A DNA stretch of 64,000 bases, taken from assembly GCF_030384665.1 (NCBI RefSeq), contig NC_083678.1, positions 310,001 to 374,000 of the forward strand. The letters run 5' to 3'. A program made the translations under genes and the position numbers. Positions 52,647-62,206 of the stretch are shown here, one piece after another (the first letter of the stretch is position 1; each line of letters starts with the position of its first letter). The notes under the pieces were generated by a model that was not told the DNA's origin, searched no databases, and saw only the letters and a program-made list of their open reading frames with translations. The DNA is from Lodderomyces elongisporus (taxonomy: Eukaryota; Ascomycota; Pichiomycetes; Serinales; Debaryomycetaceae).

Positions 52647-53921
52647 ATGTCTGATTTACTCACTTATTCTATAATGCAACCACAATCTGGTCACCACTAC
52701 CTGCCAGCCGCTATGAACAGTGGGTTCACCACACCAAAACACACTTACAAGACTATTCTACCACCTATCCACACATTACCCTCACCATCAAATAGCATCC
52801 ATTACTATGATTCCTCAGAACTGATAAAATTACCACCAATAAACACAAACTACACATTAAACAAACCTACATTATCCAGCTCATCCTCATTCTGCTCATT
52901 CTCACCAAAAAACCCAACTGCTACTTACAACCAATTGACAGAATTAAACTTGAACAGATTTGATACAACGAAAAACTGCCACGGTCTAGGATTGTTGAGC
53001 TCAGCCATTGTATATGACCAACAACAACAACAGCAACAACAACAACAGCTGCAGCAACAGCAGCAACAAAAAATTTACTCGCCAGTACAGCAGAATGACA
53101 GATTGGTGTCATTACCTTCTCTTAGATCATCATCTTCCTTGTCTATATCATCTCTTTCATCACCAGCTACCCCAGAGTCTATACACAACCAAGCTGTACC
53201 ACAACCACAACCACAACCACAACCAAAACAACAAGAACCTAAACAACCACAACAACAAAAGAGAAGACAAAGACTTGGTCCATCTTGTGATTCATGCCGT
53301 GCTAGAAAAGTTAAATGCAATGCAGAGATTACCATCCTTGGTCTGGATATACTTGGCATCTCAACTGAGTTTCACTTATCGCCTCTGCAATCATCACAAC
53401 TCCAAAGCCAAGGCAAAATCATCATTGCAACCGGCAACCTCAGTATCATTTACTCAAGAGACAAATACATCAAATTCAAACCATGCACATCCTGCGAATT
53501 GAAAAACACTTTATGCTGCTTTTCAAAAGGCTTTACAAAGGAAGACATAATGCTGAACAAGAAGAAAAATGGCACGGCCACATTTAAAAAATATACAGCA
53601 AAGAAGAGCAAAGGAAGTAAGGAAGCTGGTTTGACCAACCACCCACACCAACACGCAGAGCAACAACAACAACAAGTGTTGATGAGTATAAATAAAACAT
53701 TGGTTCGTGTACCATCACCACAAATGGCAATGACAAGTTTTCAAACAAGTACAGGTAACTCAAGTAGCAGCACACAAATTACAGAAAGCAGAAGAAGCAG
53801 CTGCTCACAATGCAGAAAGAAGAAAGTCAAATGTGTTGTTGCTGTTGCTGTTGTTGGCGAGCAAAGCAATAGACAATGTGTAAACTGCAGCAAACGCTCA
53901 CACGAGTGTCTGTTTGACTAA
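52647..53921 (+). CDS. Q-rich regulator with two zinc-cluster-like Cys6 motifs
   Basis: A 424-residue putative transcription factor. The N-terminal half is S/P/T-rich with PPI[HN]T motifs and two poly-Gln blocks (about 125-146); a PQPQPQPK tract follows near 190. Motif 1, within RLGPSCDSCRARKVKC, has Cys214, Cys217 and Cys224, then a loop of 55 residues, then Cys280, Cys283 and Cys290 and the conserved-looking FSKGFTKEDI. Motif 2 is at the very C-terminus: Cys386, Cys389, Cys396, a 14-residue loop, then Cys411, Cys414 and Cys421, three residues from the end. The long-loop first cluster with GPSCD and a following SKGF segment recalls the Sut1/Sut2 sterol-uptake regulators, but I am not sure enough to name it. 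The upstream region is 4.9 kb, typical of heavily regulated regulators. Confidence 0.82.
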   Translation: MSDLLTYSIMQPQSGHHYLPAAMNSGFTTPKHTYKTILPPIHTLPSPSNSIHYYDSSELIKLPPINTNYTLNKPTLSSSSSFCSFSPKNPTATYNQLTELNLNRFDTTKNCHGLGLLSSAIVYDQQQQQQQQQQLQQQQQQKIYSPVQQNDRLVSLPSLRSSSSLSISSLSSPATPESIHNQAVPQPQPQPQPKQQEPKQPQQQKRRQRLGPSCDSCRARKVKCNAEITILGLDILGISTEFHLSPLQSSQLQSQGKIIIATGNLSIIYSRDKYIKFKPCTSCELKNTLCCFSKGFTKEDIMLNKKKNGTATFKKYTAKKSKGSKEAGLTNHPHQHAEQQQQQVLMSINKTLVRVPSPQMAMTSFQTSTGNSSSSTQITESRRSSCSQCRKKKVKCVVAVAVVGEQSNRQCVNCSKRSHECLFD

Positions 53922-55396
53922 ATCAAAAAGGAGCTTGAAGCTAAGAACAAGAAGCGGAAGGAGTTAAAACTAAAAAAAAGAAATAAAAAAAATTAGGGTA
54001 AGGGTAGGCAGGTAAAGGTAGGCAGGTAAACACCAATTGTTAAAATAGGAGTAAATGGCCCTTTGGATAAGGGCTACTGAATGTTCAATTCTTGAAATCA
54101 AATTGTTTAGAATTATTTTTAAAGTACAATACTTTCTGTTTCTTTTCTTTTCCTATTTTTTTTTTCTCTCCCAAAAATATAATAGAAAAAGAAGAAAGAA
54201 TTAATTGTTTTATACATATATATTTGCATATATACATATTGTTTATATATCTCACTTTTTTTTTTGTTGGCATTAAAGCAGAGTGTATAATTGTTGATCT
54301 TCAACTTTTTGAATGGTATGCAACTTTTTGTTTCCTTCTCATCGAGAACCTCTATTTGACTCAGAGTCTAAAATCGGTAATTTTGTATATGTGCGTATAT
54401 TTGTAGACTGCTTCCTGTTTTAGAATCAAGTGCGGCTCCTATTGCTGCAAAAGAAAGAGAAAAAAGGAATAGAGAATAATATTGTGCGACACAGTAAATG
54501 TTACTACTGTACTGGTAGCGCATACACCTAAACATATATGTATACATAATTATACATACAGACCGTTGTGAGTGTGTTTTTTTTTTTCTTTTTTTCGCCC
54601 AACTCCGAAAATTCCTTTTTGAGTAGAACATGGAAAAAGGAAAAGAAGTCAAAAAAATTAAACGTATCGGAAAAACAGAAAAATGGTTATCTACGATTTC
54701 TTTGCAAAAAAATAGACAAACATACAAGAAGCCACAGAAGAAGAACATATACACTTGCAAATTGCAAGGCATTTGTTGATTTTTTGTCGATTTTCTTTAT
54801 AAATGTTTTCCATCTATTTCCTTTGTGGTTTTTCAACACCCAGGCTGACCACTTAGTCTTTCATCTCTCCCCCCCCCCACCTCACCAGAGAAAAATTGAA
54901 TACAAGTTTAGACATAATCAAATTACCCAAACTTTTTTTTTTTTTTAAAAAATATTTGAAGCTGAGTAAACTACCCAACAACTAAATATAACTATATATT
55001 GATTATACGGAACTCATTCCGATCTCTCCCGATAATAACCCTATTTCTACGTCATTTCCTTCCGCTTCACATTTACTTTGACTATACCAATTGAATTTGC
55101 ATAATTACAATTACATACTAGCAAAAGATAATAAAGTGTATATATGTATATGGGATTCAAAACTGAGTGTTGGTCTCGACTTATCTCTTATAACCTTCTC
55201 ACACGTCACATTGTCTTACTACTACAACCTTTTAGAAAGTCTACATGTGTTTGCGAGGAAAAAAAAATACAAATTGGGTACTTTTATATTATAAGCTTTT
55301 TCTTTTTTTTTTTTTTATATTCATCTGTTTCCATTCCAAAGCACATCTTCTTAAATTATTTGGAAAAAGGAAAAAAAAGGATATATAACTTGTCCA
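53922..55396. other. 1.5 kb convergent spacer between the regulator gene and SEC16
   Basis: Both flanking genes end here. It contains a GGTAGGCAGGTAAA direct repeat (about 54003-54030), AT-rich tracts near 54211-54260, T-runs at 54932-54945 and 55302-55316, and C-runs near 54871-54879. Frames up to 134 codons are F/K-rich translations of these tracts. No RNA gene was recognised. Confidence 0.5.
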
Positions 55397-58300
55397 CTAT
55401 TTGTCCAAAACATTGATGTAATTCCTTCTTCCTGCACGTCTAGGTTTACGACCAACTGTGCTTGAACTCTCATTCATCGACAAAAGGTCATCAAGACTTG
55501 CATTGGCCAAGTTCGTTGATGATGGGGCTGTTTTAGCACCAGCACCAGCACCAGCACCAGGAGCTCCACTAGTCTTTGGTCTTTGACCAGGACGCGTTGA
55601 AGGTGCAGGTGGAACACCAGACACCGGAGCCAGTGCAGAGGAATCAGAAGCTTCATTAGCACTCAGAGGAATTGGACCTTGTCCATTTCGCGATAAAGGT
55701 GTTCCTGCTGGTCTAGGAGGCCCAGATGGCGTGATGGAAGGAGTAACGCCGCTAGCTGTAGAAGGTGGACTCGATAATCCACCATCTGCTGCAGATGCAC
55801 CAGGTTTTTTCTTCATACTTGGTGGCGGAGGTGGTGCTTTGCCTGCATTCAATTGCTCTTCAATCGGCTTGGTTCTATCTAACCATCTCTTGTGCTTTTC
55901 ATCGTAATAGAACGGGTTGACTTTTTCTCCCAACTTGGCACGTATAGGCTTAGGTTTACCATCATTCTTACTACCAAGCCATCCATTGAACCACCCTTCT
56001 TTGCTACCATCGCCACTCATCTGCGAACGCAGTTGCTTCTTCTTCAATTCCTTAGCCTCTTGCTCTTCTCTCAACTTCTGCTCCTTGGCTCGTTTCTCCT
56101 CTTCTTGCTTCTTTTGCTTCTTTTGCTTCTTCAAATCATCTTCATCGTCTTCGTCTTCCTCGGCAATAGGCACATAGTCTCTAACGGTATCATCCTGAAC
56201 TTCGTATTGCTGATACAATGCACTTTGTTGCGATTGACTAAGTCTCGAAGAAAAGTAGCCCGTACCACCTTGAGAAGCAACAGCAACAGTAGCAGCACTA
56301 GCAGCAGCAGCAGCAGCAGCAGCATCTGCGTTCGTAGTAGAGTTGACAGTCGCTGGTATGCCATGAACAGCTCCCGCAGTAACTGGTGGAGCTCCAAATA
56401 CTGAATTCGCACGAGTGGTTTCATCGGGACTTCCAGGAATAGGGTATCCATCAAGCTCACGAACACGATGGCCAGCTGAAATAGTGGAGAAATTCGACAT
56501 TCTTCTCATCGGATCAAAATTGCTAGCCACTCCTTGGTTTAAAGTCAACGGTCTAGCTGGAGTAATTCCACTAGACGGAGATTCCAATACTGAATTGTCA
56601 AAGCTATCTTCAATATGCGGAACATTCTTTGTTGGCTTGCGTCTGGGAGGCGTAGAAGCCGTGGGTTTGTAATCATTACCTGGATAATCGTAGATATCAA
56701 ACTGTGAAGATTCGGCATTTGGACCTAGATTTGCCTCTTGATTGGTTTCAAAATCATGCTCATTTTTCTGAACACCTCCCACATCTTGACTTTCTCGATC
56801 GATTTGCTCTTCATCAACTTTAGTAGAATCCACCTTGTGCTTGACTGGCGGTGCAAGTGCTGTTTTAGTATCAACATTCTCACCATTATAAGTATTGTTA
56901 TTTTTGACATCTTGTGGTGGGTGAAAACTGCTCTTGAAATCATTACCTAATTCAGCGCGATATTTACTAGTATTCGATTGGCTACTGGTGGGCCCATACT
57001 TCGAACTTGTAGTGTCTTTCGATGGAGTACTGAAATCGACAGGACCATACTTGTTTCTTCTTTGTTTGGCTTGTGCATTTGCTCCAGCAGTAGGAGCATA
57101 TGGATTACTTCTAGGAGGCGGAGCAGATTTGGCCTTAGCCATCTTAGGAGGTGGCGGAGCTTGCACTTCTGGTTCCTTGATTTCTGGCACCTCAGTGACT
57201 GGTGATTTCAGATGCTTTTGCGAGTTTTGACTTGGATACAACTCTGGCGACTCCTGAATGGTAGAAATTTTCTCACCATCCTGGTGCAACTGGTGCGATT
57301 GGTGCGATTGGTGCGATTGGTGAGAAGCAGATACTGGTGTATTTGAAATTATGCTTTCCCCGGATATAACACTCGATATTGATTGTTGAGGCTTATGTCC
57401 AGGAAGAGCTTTGGTGGCATTGAGACCAGCAGTACCCGTAGCAGTACCCGAAGCAGTACCCGTGGCACCAGAATGGCTTGGTGCGCCAATGTTCAGGTGT
57501 GGTATTGAGCCAATTGACGAATTTGACAAATGTCCTATTGGATTTCCATAAGGGTATACCTTTGACGCCAGTGGCGGCGACTGAACCTTATTTTGACCCT
57601 GTTGCTGCAGCTGGTTTAAAAATACCAGGTGTTGTTGTTGTTGGTGTTGTTGATGATGATGATGATGCAGAGGTTCGTGGAGATTCGGCTGTGACATGTT
57701 TCCTGCAAAGGGGGCATACCTTTCGGATCCGGCACCATGCGTTTGTCTATTTCCCAAAGTATTGCCTGGAGCGTACTTGTAAACCGAATTTGTCGACGCA
57801 TGTGTGTCCAATTGAGGTTGTGGCATAAACGATGTATTTGATGTATATGTCCTTCTTTCAAATTGTTCTGGTCCTTTCATCGAAGGTGATGCAAATGGCA
57901 TGGTGCTAAACTCCAATGTTGAAGAAGTGCGTGAAATTGACGGACTGAATTTGCTAAATACACCAGTATCCCCACTCTTCAGCTTATTGGTATCTTCACC
58001 ACCACCAACAATGAACTTGTCAATCTGGCCCCAAACTTTGTCGAGGTTCACTTTGCTCATTTTGCCACCAAACCATCCCCCTTGGTCACTAGAGCCTAGA
58101 TCACGTAGTCTCGTGATGAGGTTTTGAAATTCCAGAATCAAGTTTTGATTAACAAATGGAGACTTATTGCCCAAAGATTTAATGTTGGAATTCAATGAGT
58201 CAATATACTTTTGCGATTCATTGATCAATCCGTAATCGGCCAAAGTTGAAGCATGTTTCAATTTGATTGGGAGTAAGTGCGGGAATTGCAAAGCAGTATT

Positions 58301-61300
58301 AATGTTCAAAATAGCCTCATAAACTTGAGTATACATTGAATGATGTCCCGAGGTCAATGCCATGAAACCTTGTTGCCCAAATGGCAAGCCAGCCAAGATA
58401 AATGAGATCTCACCACCAAGGAGATTATTTCTGTTGATCAAAAATTTACCAAATTCAATCAAGAATTCTTTGGCCTTCAATGACCCGCTAATTGCAACCG
58501 TTGAAACAATCTCCTTCCAGTGCAAGCTGGCATAATCACCTTCATTTTGAACAATTGTCAAATCTTGAATCACACTTTGAACATTTCCTGCAATAACTTT
58601 CAAAATTATAGGCATTATATGCATGACTTTGTTATTGGCCTTCGAAAATGGGAATGTGTTTCTTGCATATTCAGAGGCAATACGAGCAAAACTCTCGGGA
58701 CCACTAAAGTTGGCGATTACCAAGCCCAAAGCCCAATCGCCTCTTGAAATCGTATATTCCAAAGCCTTGGCCATGTCACCAGTTTGAATCAATGCAAACA
58801 CAGTATTGATACCAGAGTTGTCTAACTTGTGTCCATTTGCAGCACCAATACCACCAACTGGCAAGTCTTGAACTTTGAAATTGACATTAGGATTAAGGAG
58901 CAGACATATTTGTTTAACACATTCTGGTGATTTCAAGTCTCCATCAGCCTTCACTAGCTCTAATAATACATCATTAAGGAGTAGCTCATCATTGTATCCA
59001 TTGGTACGCAAGTATTGGGCCGAAATTTCAAACCATGCAATCAATTCCTTTTTTTTCGATTTTGACTTGACTAAGGGACCTGGGAAATTGGCGTAGATTT
59101 CTTTGTCTTTACAAATATTTGTTACTGGCTCAATGCTAATGACTGGTGCATTATACGTTACATTTGTTTTCACCACAACAACATTTTGTCCAATACTCCA
59201 ATTGAAAATAGGAAATTGTCTAAATGCCAATTGCTCGGGGTTAACAATCTTTGGCGCTTGTTTGTAAATATTCCTTTGCGGATTAGAAAATCCACGAACA
59301 CGACCGGGAGGAATAACACCATGAATATGAGGAGGTTGTGACTTGATTTGCAGCGCCTGTGCCAGCGATGGGTGCAATGGCTGTTGTTTTTGCTGTTGTT
59401 TTTGCTGCTGGTGCTGGTGCTGGTGCTGGTGCTGTTGTTGTTGTGTTACTTGTCCGGGTGCTGGTACAATAGGACCTATTGGTCCTATAGGAGCTTGTGC
59501 TACTACAGAGCTCATAGACTGCTGCGGCATTGGAGGGACCTGTGCTTGACCTTGTGGTAATGGGGGTAGTCCTAATTGCTGTGCTGCACCAGCTTGTTGA
59601 GTCAGTGGAGAGTATTGCACACCTACACCACTTTGGACAGTGGTCAATACCGGGGCATAAGGATTGACTTCCTTCCCTCTTCCACCAACTAGAGAGGCAG
59701 CTCTAGAATGAGTCCTATGTTGTTGTGACAGAGGAGCATATGGACCACTAGCATTCGGAACATAAGGGCTGTTACCAACTGGCAGCATTGTTTTGCCAAC
59801 TTGCTTTGTATTTATTTGTGGCAAGCCTTGTGCTTGATTATGACCCGGTACTTGCGTTGAAGGTGCAAGCGGAGGGAATGCATATTGCGGTGGATGTGCT
59901 GCTGCTGCTTGTGTTGTCGGTGGTGGTGGCGGTGGTGGCGGTGGTGGTCCCCCTTGAGCAGCAAGTGGAGGTGGTTCATACATGTTTCTGGGTTTGACTT
60001 GCGATGTACTTGGCAGTTGATGTGGTAATGACGATGTTGAAGAGGTTGGCGGAAAAGAAAATGTATTATTTCTAATATCCCCAGCCACGGGATTTGCATT
60101 GGGCAATGCAACTCCACTGTGTCCTACTACTGGTATATGCTGCTGGAAAATTGGCGAGGTTCCACTTTTTGGTTGATATGGGTTCTTTTTAGGTTGCGTA
60201 GGTTTTTTTGATATTGATTGTGGAGGTGGTGCGCTAGCACCAGCACCAGTACCAGCACCAGTACCAATACCAATACCAGCCAGAGAGAGATTTGAAGGTT
60301 GCTGGATGGGAGATATAGTTTGTTGTTTCAGCAATGTTTTCACAGGTGCTGCTCTTCTCGGAGGAGGTTGCTTTTCTATCAAATCTGGGAAATCGAATGC
60401 ATCTGATTTAGCCTTTTTCTTTTCAAGTTCTTTAAGGAACTCTTGTTGATTTTTGGCTTCGGAAGATGGTTGACGAGAATAAACATTGTTGACATTAGCA
60501 CCAGCACGTTTTAGTGGAGCTGATTGAGTAGCATTATAGGTACTGTGTCCAACACCTGGTTTCATGGAAGTAGTAGGTACTGCAGCAGTTGAAGATGCCA
60601 GAGCTGGTGCATATTTGGAACTTGTGTTTGTACCTGTGTTGGTCTTTACAGAAGAGGGACGTACTGGCTCCTTAACTGGTTGCTTCTCATCATTCTGTAC
60701 AAGATTTGGAACTTCCGCTTCCTCGAGAAACTCTTCATCTAAAAGCAAGTCATCATCCAAATCCAAATCCAAATCCAAATCCAAGTCCAACTCGATATTC
60801 TTCATTCCGTGTTCATTGGATTTGGGTTTTTGCTCAGACACGGACTCTTTGTTAGACTTTTTAGCGGCATCTTCTGGCAATGGCGTATCCGCATTAGTTT
60901 CAATAACAGAATCAGCTGCACTTTGATTAAGCAATGTTTTGTCATTCTGTAACTCTTTAGATACTTCACTTAAAAAGTTATCCTCTTCCAAGTCCAATTC
61001 AGTTTCTTTGATTAAATCCAGGTTACTTGTGGAATCTTTGTCTTGAACATCCAAGGGCACGTGTGGAGGTTGATAAAGATTAGAGTGCTCTTTTCCCTCT
61101 TTTTCCTCTTTTTCATTAAGATGATTTTGTTCGTCTTTTGGTTTTACTCTCATGGTTTGCTCGTTTTCTTCTTCGAGTTTATTAAAAAACTGATCCAAGT
61201 GCTCGTCTGGTTCGAGTTTTAGCGACTGACTAAAATTCATATCAGTAGAGTTTTCATTTATGCTATCATTTTTGGGCAAATTCTCTTCAATCTCAGGAAC

Positions 61301-62206
61301 AACTTCTTCGTGCTCGATTGTGTTGATACTAGCTCGTGGTACCTCTTTTACATCCGTAGCCAATTGATTAAAAAAGTTTGCATCTTCTGATTCGTCTGCT
61401 AAATTAGGCTGAGCCTCGTTTTCTTGTGAGAACTGATTAAAGAATTGATCATCTGCTTGCAGATCATACTGCACTTCGTCTCGTGAAAATATATCATCCT
61501 TGATCTGAGCTTTCGCAGTATCTTCTTCATTGTAGTCGTTGTTTTCCACTTTATTTTCAGAACTATTTTCATTTTCAGTTCCCTTTTCTTCTTTTACTTC
61601 TTGTTCTTCTTCTTTAGATTTCGCTACTTCCACCTTAGCGCTTCCTAATTGGTTGAAGAAATCGTCTGAATTTTCTTCGTCCTGGTTCAAATTTAATTCC
61701 TCTCGCAGTTTTGAGTGTGATGGCATTTCTTTGTCATTTTCAGATGCCAATTGATTAAAAAACAGCTCATCCTGATCGTCATAATGTTCTTGGCTATCAT
61801 GTTCTTGGTGCTCAATTCCATTATTATAGTAGTTTTGCACATCATCCTGTCCATGCTGTTCGTAGTCGTATCCTGTGTGTGCATATAGTTGGTTTTCATC
61901 TATGTATGGATCCTGTTCATCACGATCATACTCTTCATTTTCAATATCTTGAAATAAATGCTCAGGGTATCTATTGTCTCCATCAACATCTTGATGTCCC
62001 ACTACAATCTGATCATGAAAATGGTTTGATGTCACGGGATGGAACTGATTCAAGTTCAGGAAGAAATCATCACCATCACCACCCTCACCACCCTCACCAG
62101 CATCGTTGTTGATTTCGTTTTTGTTTGCTGTTTCTTCCTGTTGTAGGTCTTGCGAAATATCAGTCATTAGATCGTCATTCAATAGATGGTCTTCCAAGGA
62201 ATCCAT
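55397..62206 (-). CDS. SEC16: COPII coat scaffold Sec16
   Basis: A 2269-residue peripheral ER protein. Sec16 marks ER exit sites and organises COPII assembly by binding Sec23, Sec24, Sec13-Sec31 and Sar1. The acidic N-terminal 350 residues contain six FFNQL-like peptides (47-52, 148-153, 182-187, 254-259, 277-282 and 338-344). A long P/Q/G/A-rich disordered part follows. The central conserved domain (about 990-1400) runs from FPIFNWSIGQNVVVVKTN through GINTVFALIQTGDMAKALEY and SRGDWALGLVIANFSGPESF to GKMSKVNLDKVWGQIDKF, the ancestral coatomer element that pairs with Sec13. More disordered repeats follow. The C-terminal domain includes GWFNGWLGSKNDGKPKPIRAKLGE, FYYDEKHKRW and a PPPPP motif. 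The start is the first ATG, and the length matches yeast Sec16 (about 2200). Confidence 0.97.
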   Translation of the reverse strand: MDSLEDHLLNDDLMTDISQDLQQEETANKNEINNDAGEGGEGGDGDDFFLNLNQFHPVTSNHFHDQIVVGHQDVDGDNRYPEHLFQDIENEEYDRDEQDPYIDENQLYAHTGYDYEQHGQDDVQNYYNNGIEHQEHDSQEHYDDQDELFFNQLASENDKEMPSHSKLREELNLNQDEENSDDFFNQLGSAKVEVAKSKEEEQEVKEEKGTENENSSENKVENNDYNEEDTAKAQIKDDIFSRDEVQYDLQADDQFFNQFSQENEAQPNLADESEDANFFNQLATDVKEVPRASINTIEHEEVVPEIEENLPKNDSINENSTDMNFSQSLKLEPDEHLDQFFNKLEEENEQTMRVKPKDEQNHLNEKEEKEGKEHSNLYQPPHVPLDVQDKDSTSNLDLIKETELDLEEDNFLSEVSKELQNDKTLLNQSAADSVIETNADTPLPEDAAKKSNKESVSEQKPKSNEHGMKNIELDLDLDLDLDLDDDLLLDEEFLEEAEVPNLVQNDEKQPVKEPVRPSSVKTNTGTNTSSKYAPALASSTAAVPTTSMKPGVGHSTYNATQSAPLKRAGANVNNVYSRQPSSEAKNQQEFLKELEKKKAKSDAFDFPDLIEKQPPPRRAAPVKTLLKQQTISPIQQPSNLSLAGIGIGTGAGTGAGASAPPPQSISKKPTQPKKNPYQPKSGTSPIFQQHIPVVGHSGVALPNANPVAGDIRNNTFSFPPTSSTSSLPHQLPSTSQVKPRNMYEPPPLAAQGGPPPPPPPPPPTTQAAAAHPPQYAFPPLAPSTQVPGHNQAQGLPQINTKQVGKTMLPVGNSPYVPNASGPYAPLSQQHRTHSRAASLVGGRGKEVNPYAPVLTTVQSGVGVQYSPLTQQAGAAQQLGLPPLPQGQAQVPPMPQQSMSSVVAQAPIGPIGPIVPAPGQVTQQQQHQHQHQHQQQKQQQKQQPLHPSLAQALQIKSQPPHIHGVIPPGRVRGFSNPQRNIYKQAPKIVNPEQLAFRQFPIFNWSIGQNVVVVKTNVTYNAPVISIEPVTNICKDKEIYANFPGPLVKSKSKKKELIAWFEISAQYLRTNGYNDELLLNDVLLELVKADGDLKSPECVKQICLLLNPNVNFKVQDLPVGGIGAANGHKLDNSGINTVFALIQTGDMAKALEYTISRGDWALGLVIANFSGPESFARIASEYARNTFPFSKANNKVMHIMPIILKVIAGNVQSVIQDLTIVQNEGDYASLHWKEIVSTVAISGSLKAKEFLIEFGKFLINRNNLLGGEISFILAGLPFGQQGFMALTSGHHSMYTQVYEAILNINTALQFPHLLPIKLKHASTLADYGLINESQKYIDSLNSNIKSLGNKSPFVNQNLILEFQNLITRLRDLGSSDQGGWFGGKMSKVNLDKVWGQIDKFIVGGGEDTNKLKSGDTGVFSKFSPSISRTSSTLEFSTMPFASPSMKGPEQFERRTYTSNTSFMPQPQLDTHASTNSVYKYAPGNTLGNRQTHGAGSERYAPFAGNMSQPNLHEPLHHHHHQQHQQQQHLVFLNQLQQQGQNKVQSPPLASKVYPYGNPIGHLSNSSIGSIPHLNIGAPSHSGATGTASGTATGTAGLNATKALPGHKPQQSISSVISGESIISNTPVSASHQSHQSHQSHQLHQDGEKISTIQESPELYPSQNSQKHLKSPVTEVPEIKEPEVQAPPPPKMAKAKSAPPPRSNPYAPTAGANAQAKQRRNKYGPVDFSTPSKDTTSSKYGPTSSQSNTSKYRAELGNDFKSSFHPPQDVKNNNTYNGENVDTKTALAPPVKHKVDSTKVDEEQIDRESQDVGGVQKNEHDFETNQEANLGPNAESSQFDIYDYPGNDYKPTASTPPRRKPTKNVPHIEDSFDNSVLESPSSGITPARPLTLNQGVASNFDPMRRMSNFSTISAGHRVRELDGYPIPGSPDETTRANSVFGAPPVTAGAVHGIPATVNSTTNADAAAAAAAASAATVAVASQGGTGYFSSRLSQSQQSALYQQYEVQDDTVRDYVPIAEEDEDDEDDLKKQKKQKKQEEEKRAKEQKLREEQEAKELKKKQLRSQMSGDGSKEGWFNGWLGSKNDGKPKPIRAKLGEKVNPFYYDEKHKRWLDRTKPIEEQLNAGKAPPPPPSMKKKPGASAADGGLSSPPSTASGVTPSITPSGPPRPAGTPLSRNGQGPIPLSANEASDSSALAPVSGVPPAPSTRPGQRPKTSGAPGAGAGAGAKTAPSSTNLANASLDDLLSMNESSSTVGRKPRRAGRRNYINVLDK

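Noticed and set aside
55892..56404. A 170-codon plus-strand frame opposite the SEC16 C-terminal region
   Set aside because: Shadow of SEC16 coding sequence; made of L- and S-rich text opposite K/E- and A-rich tracts.
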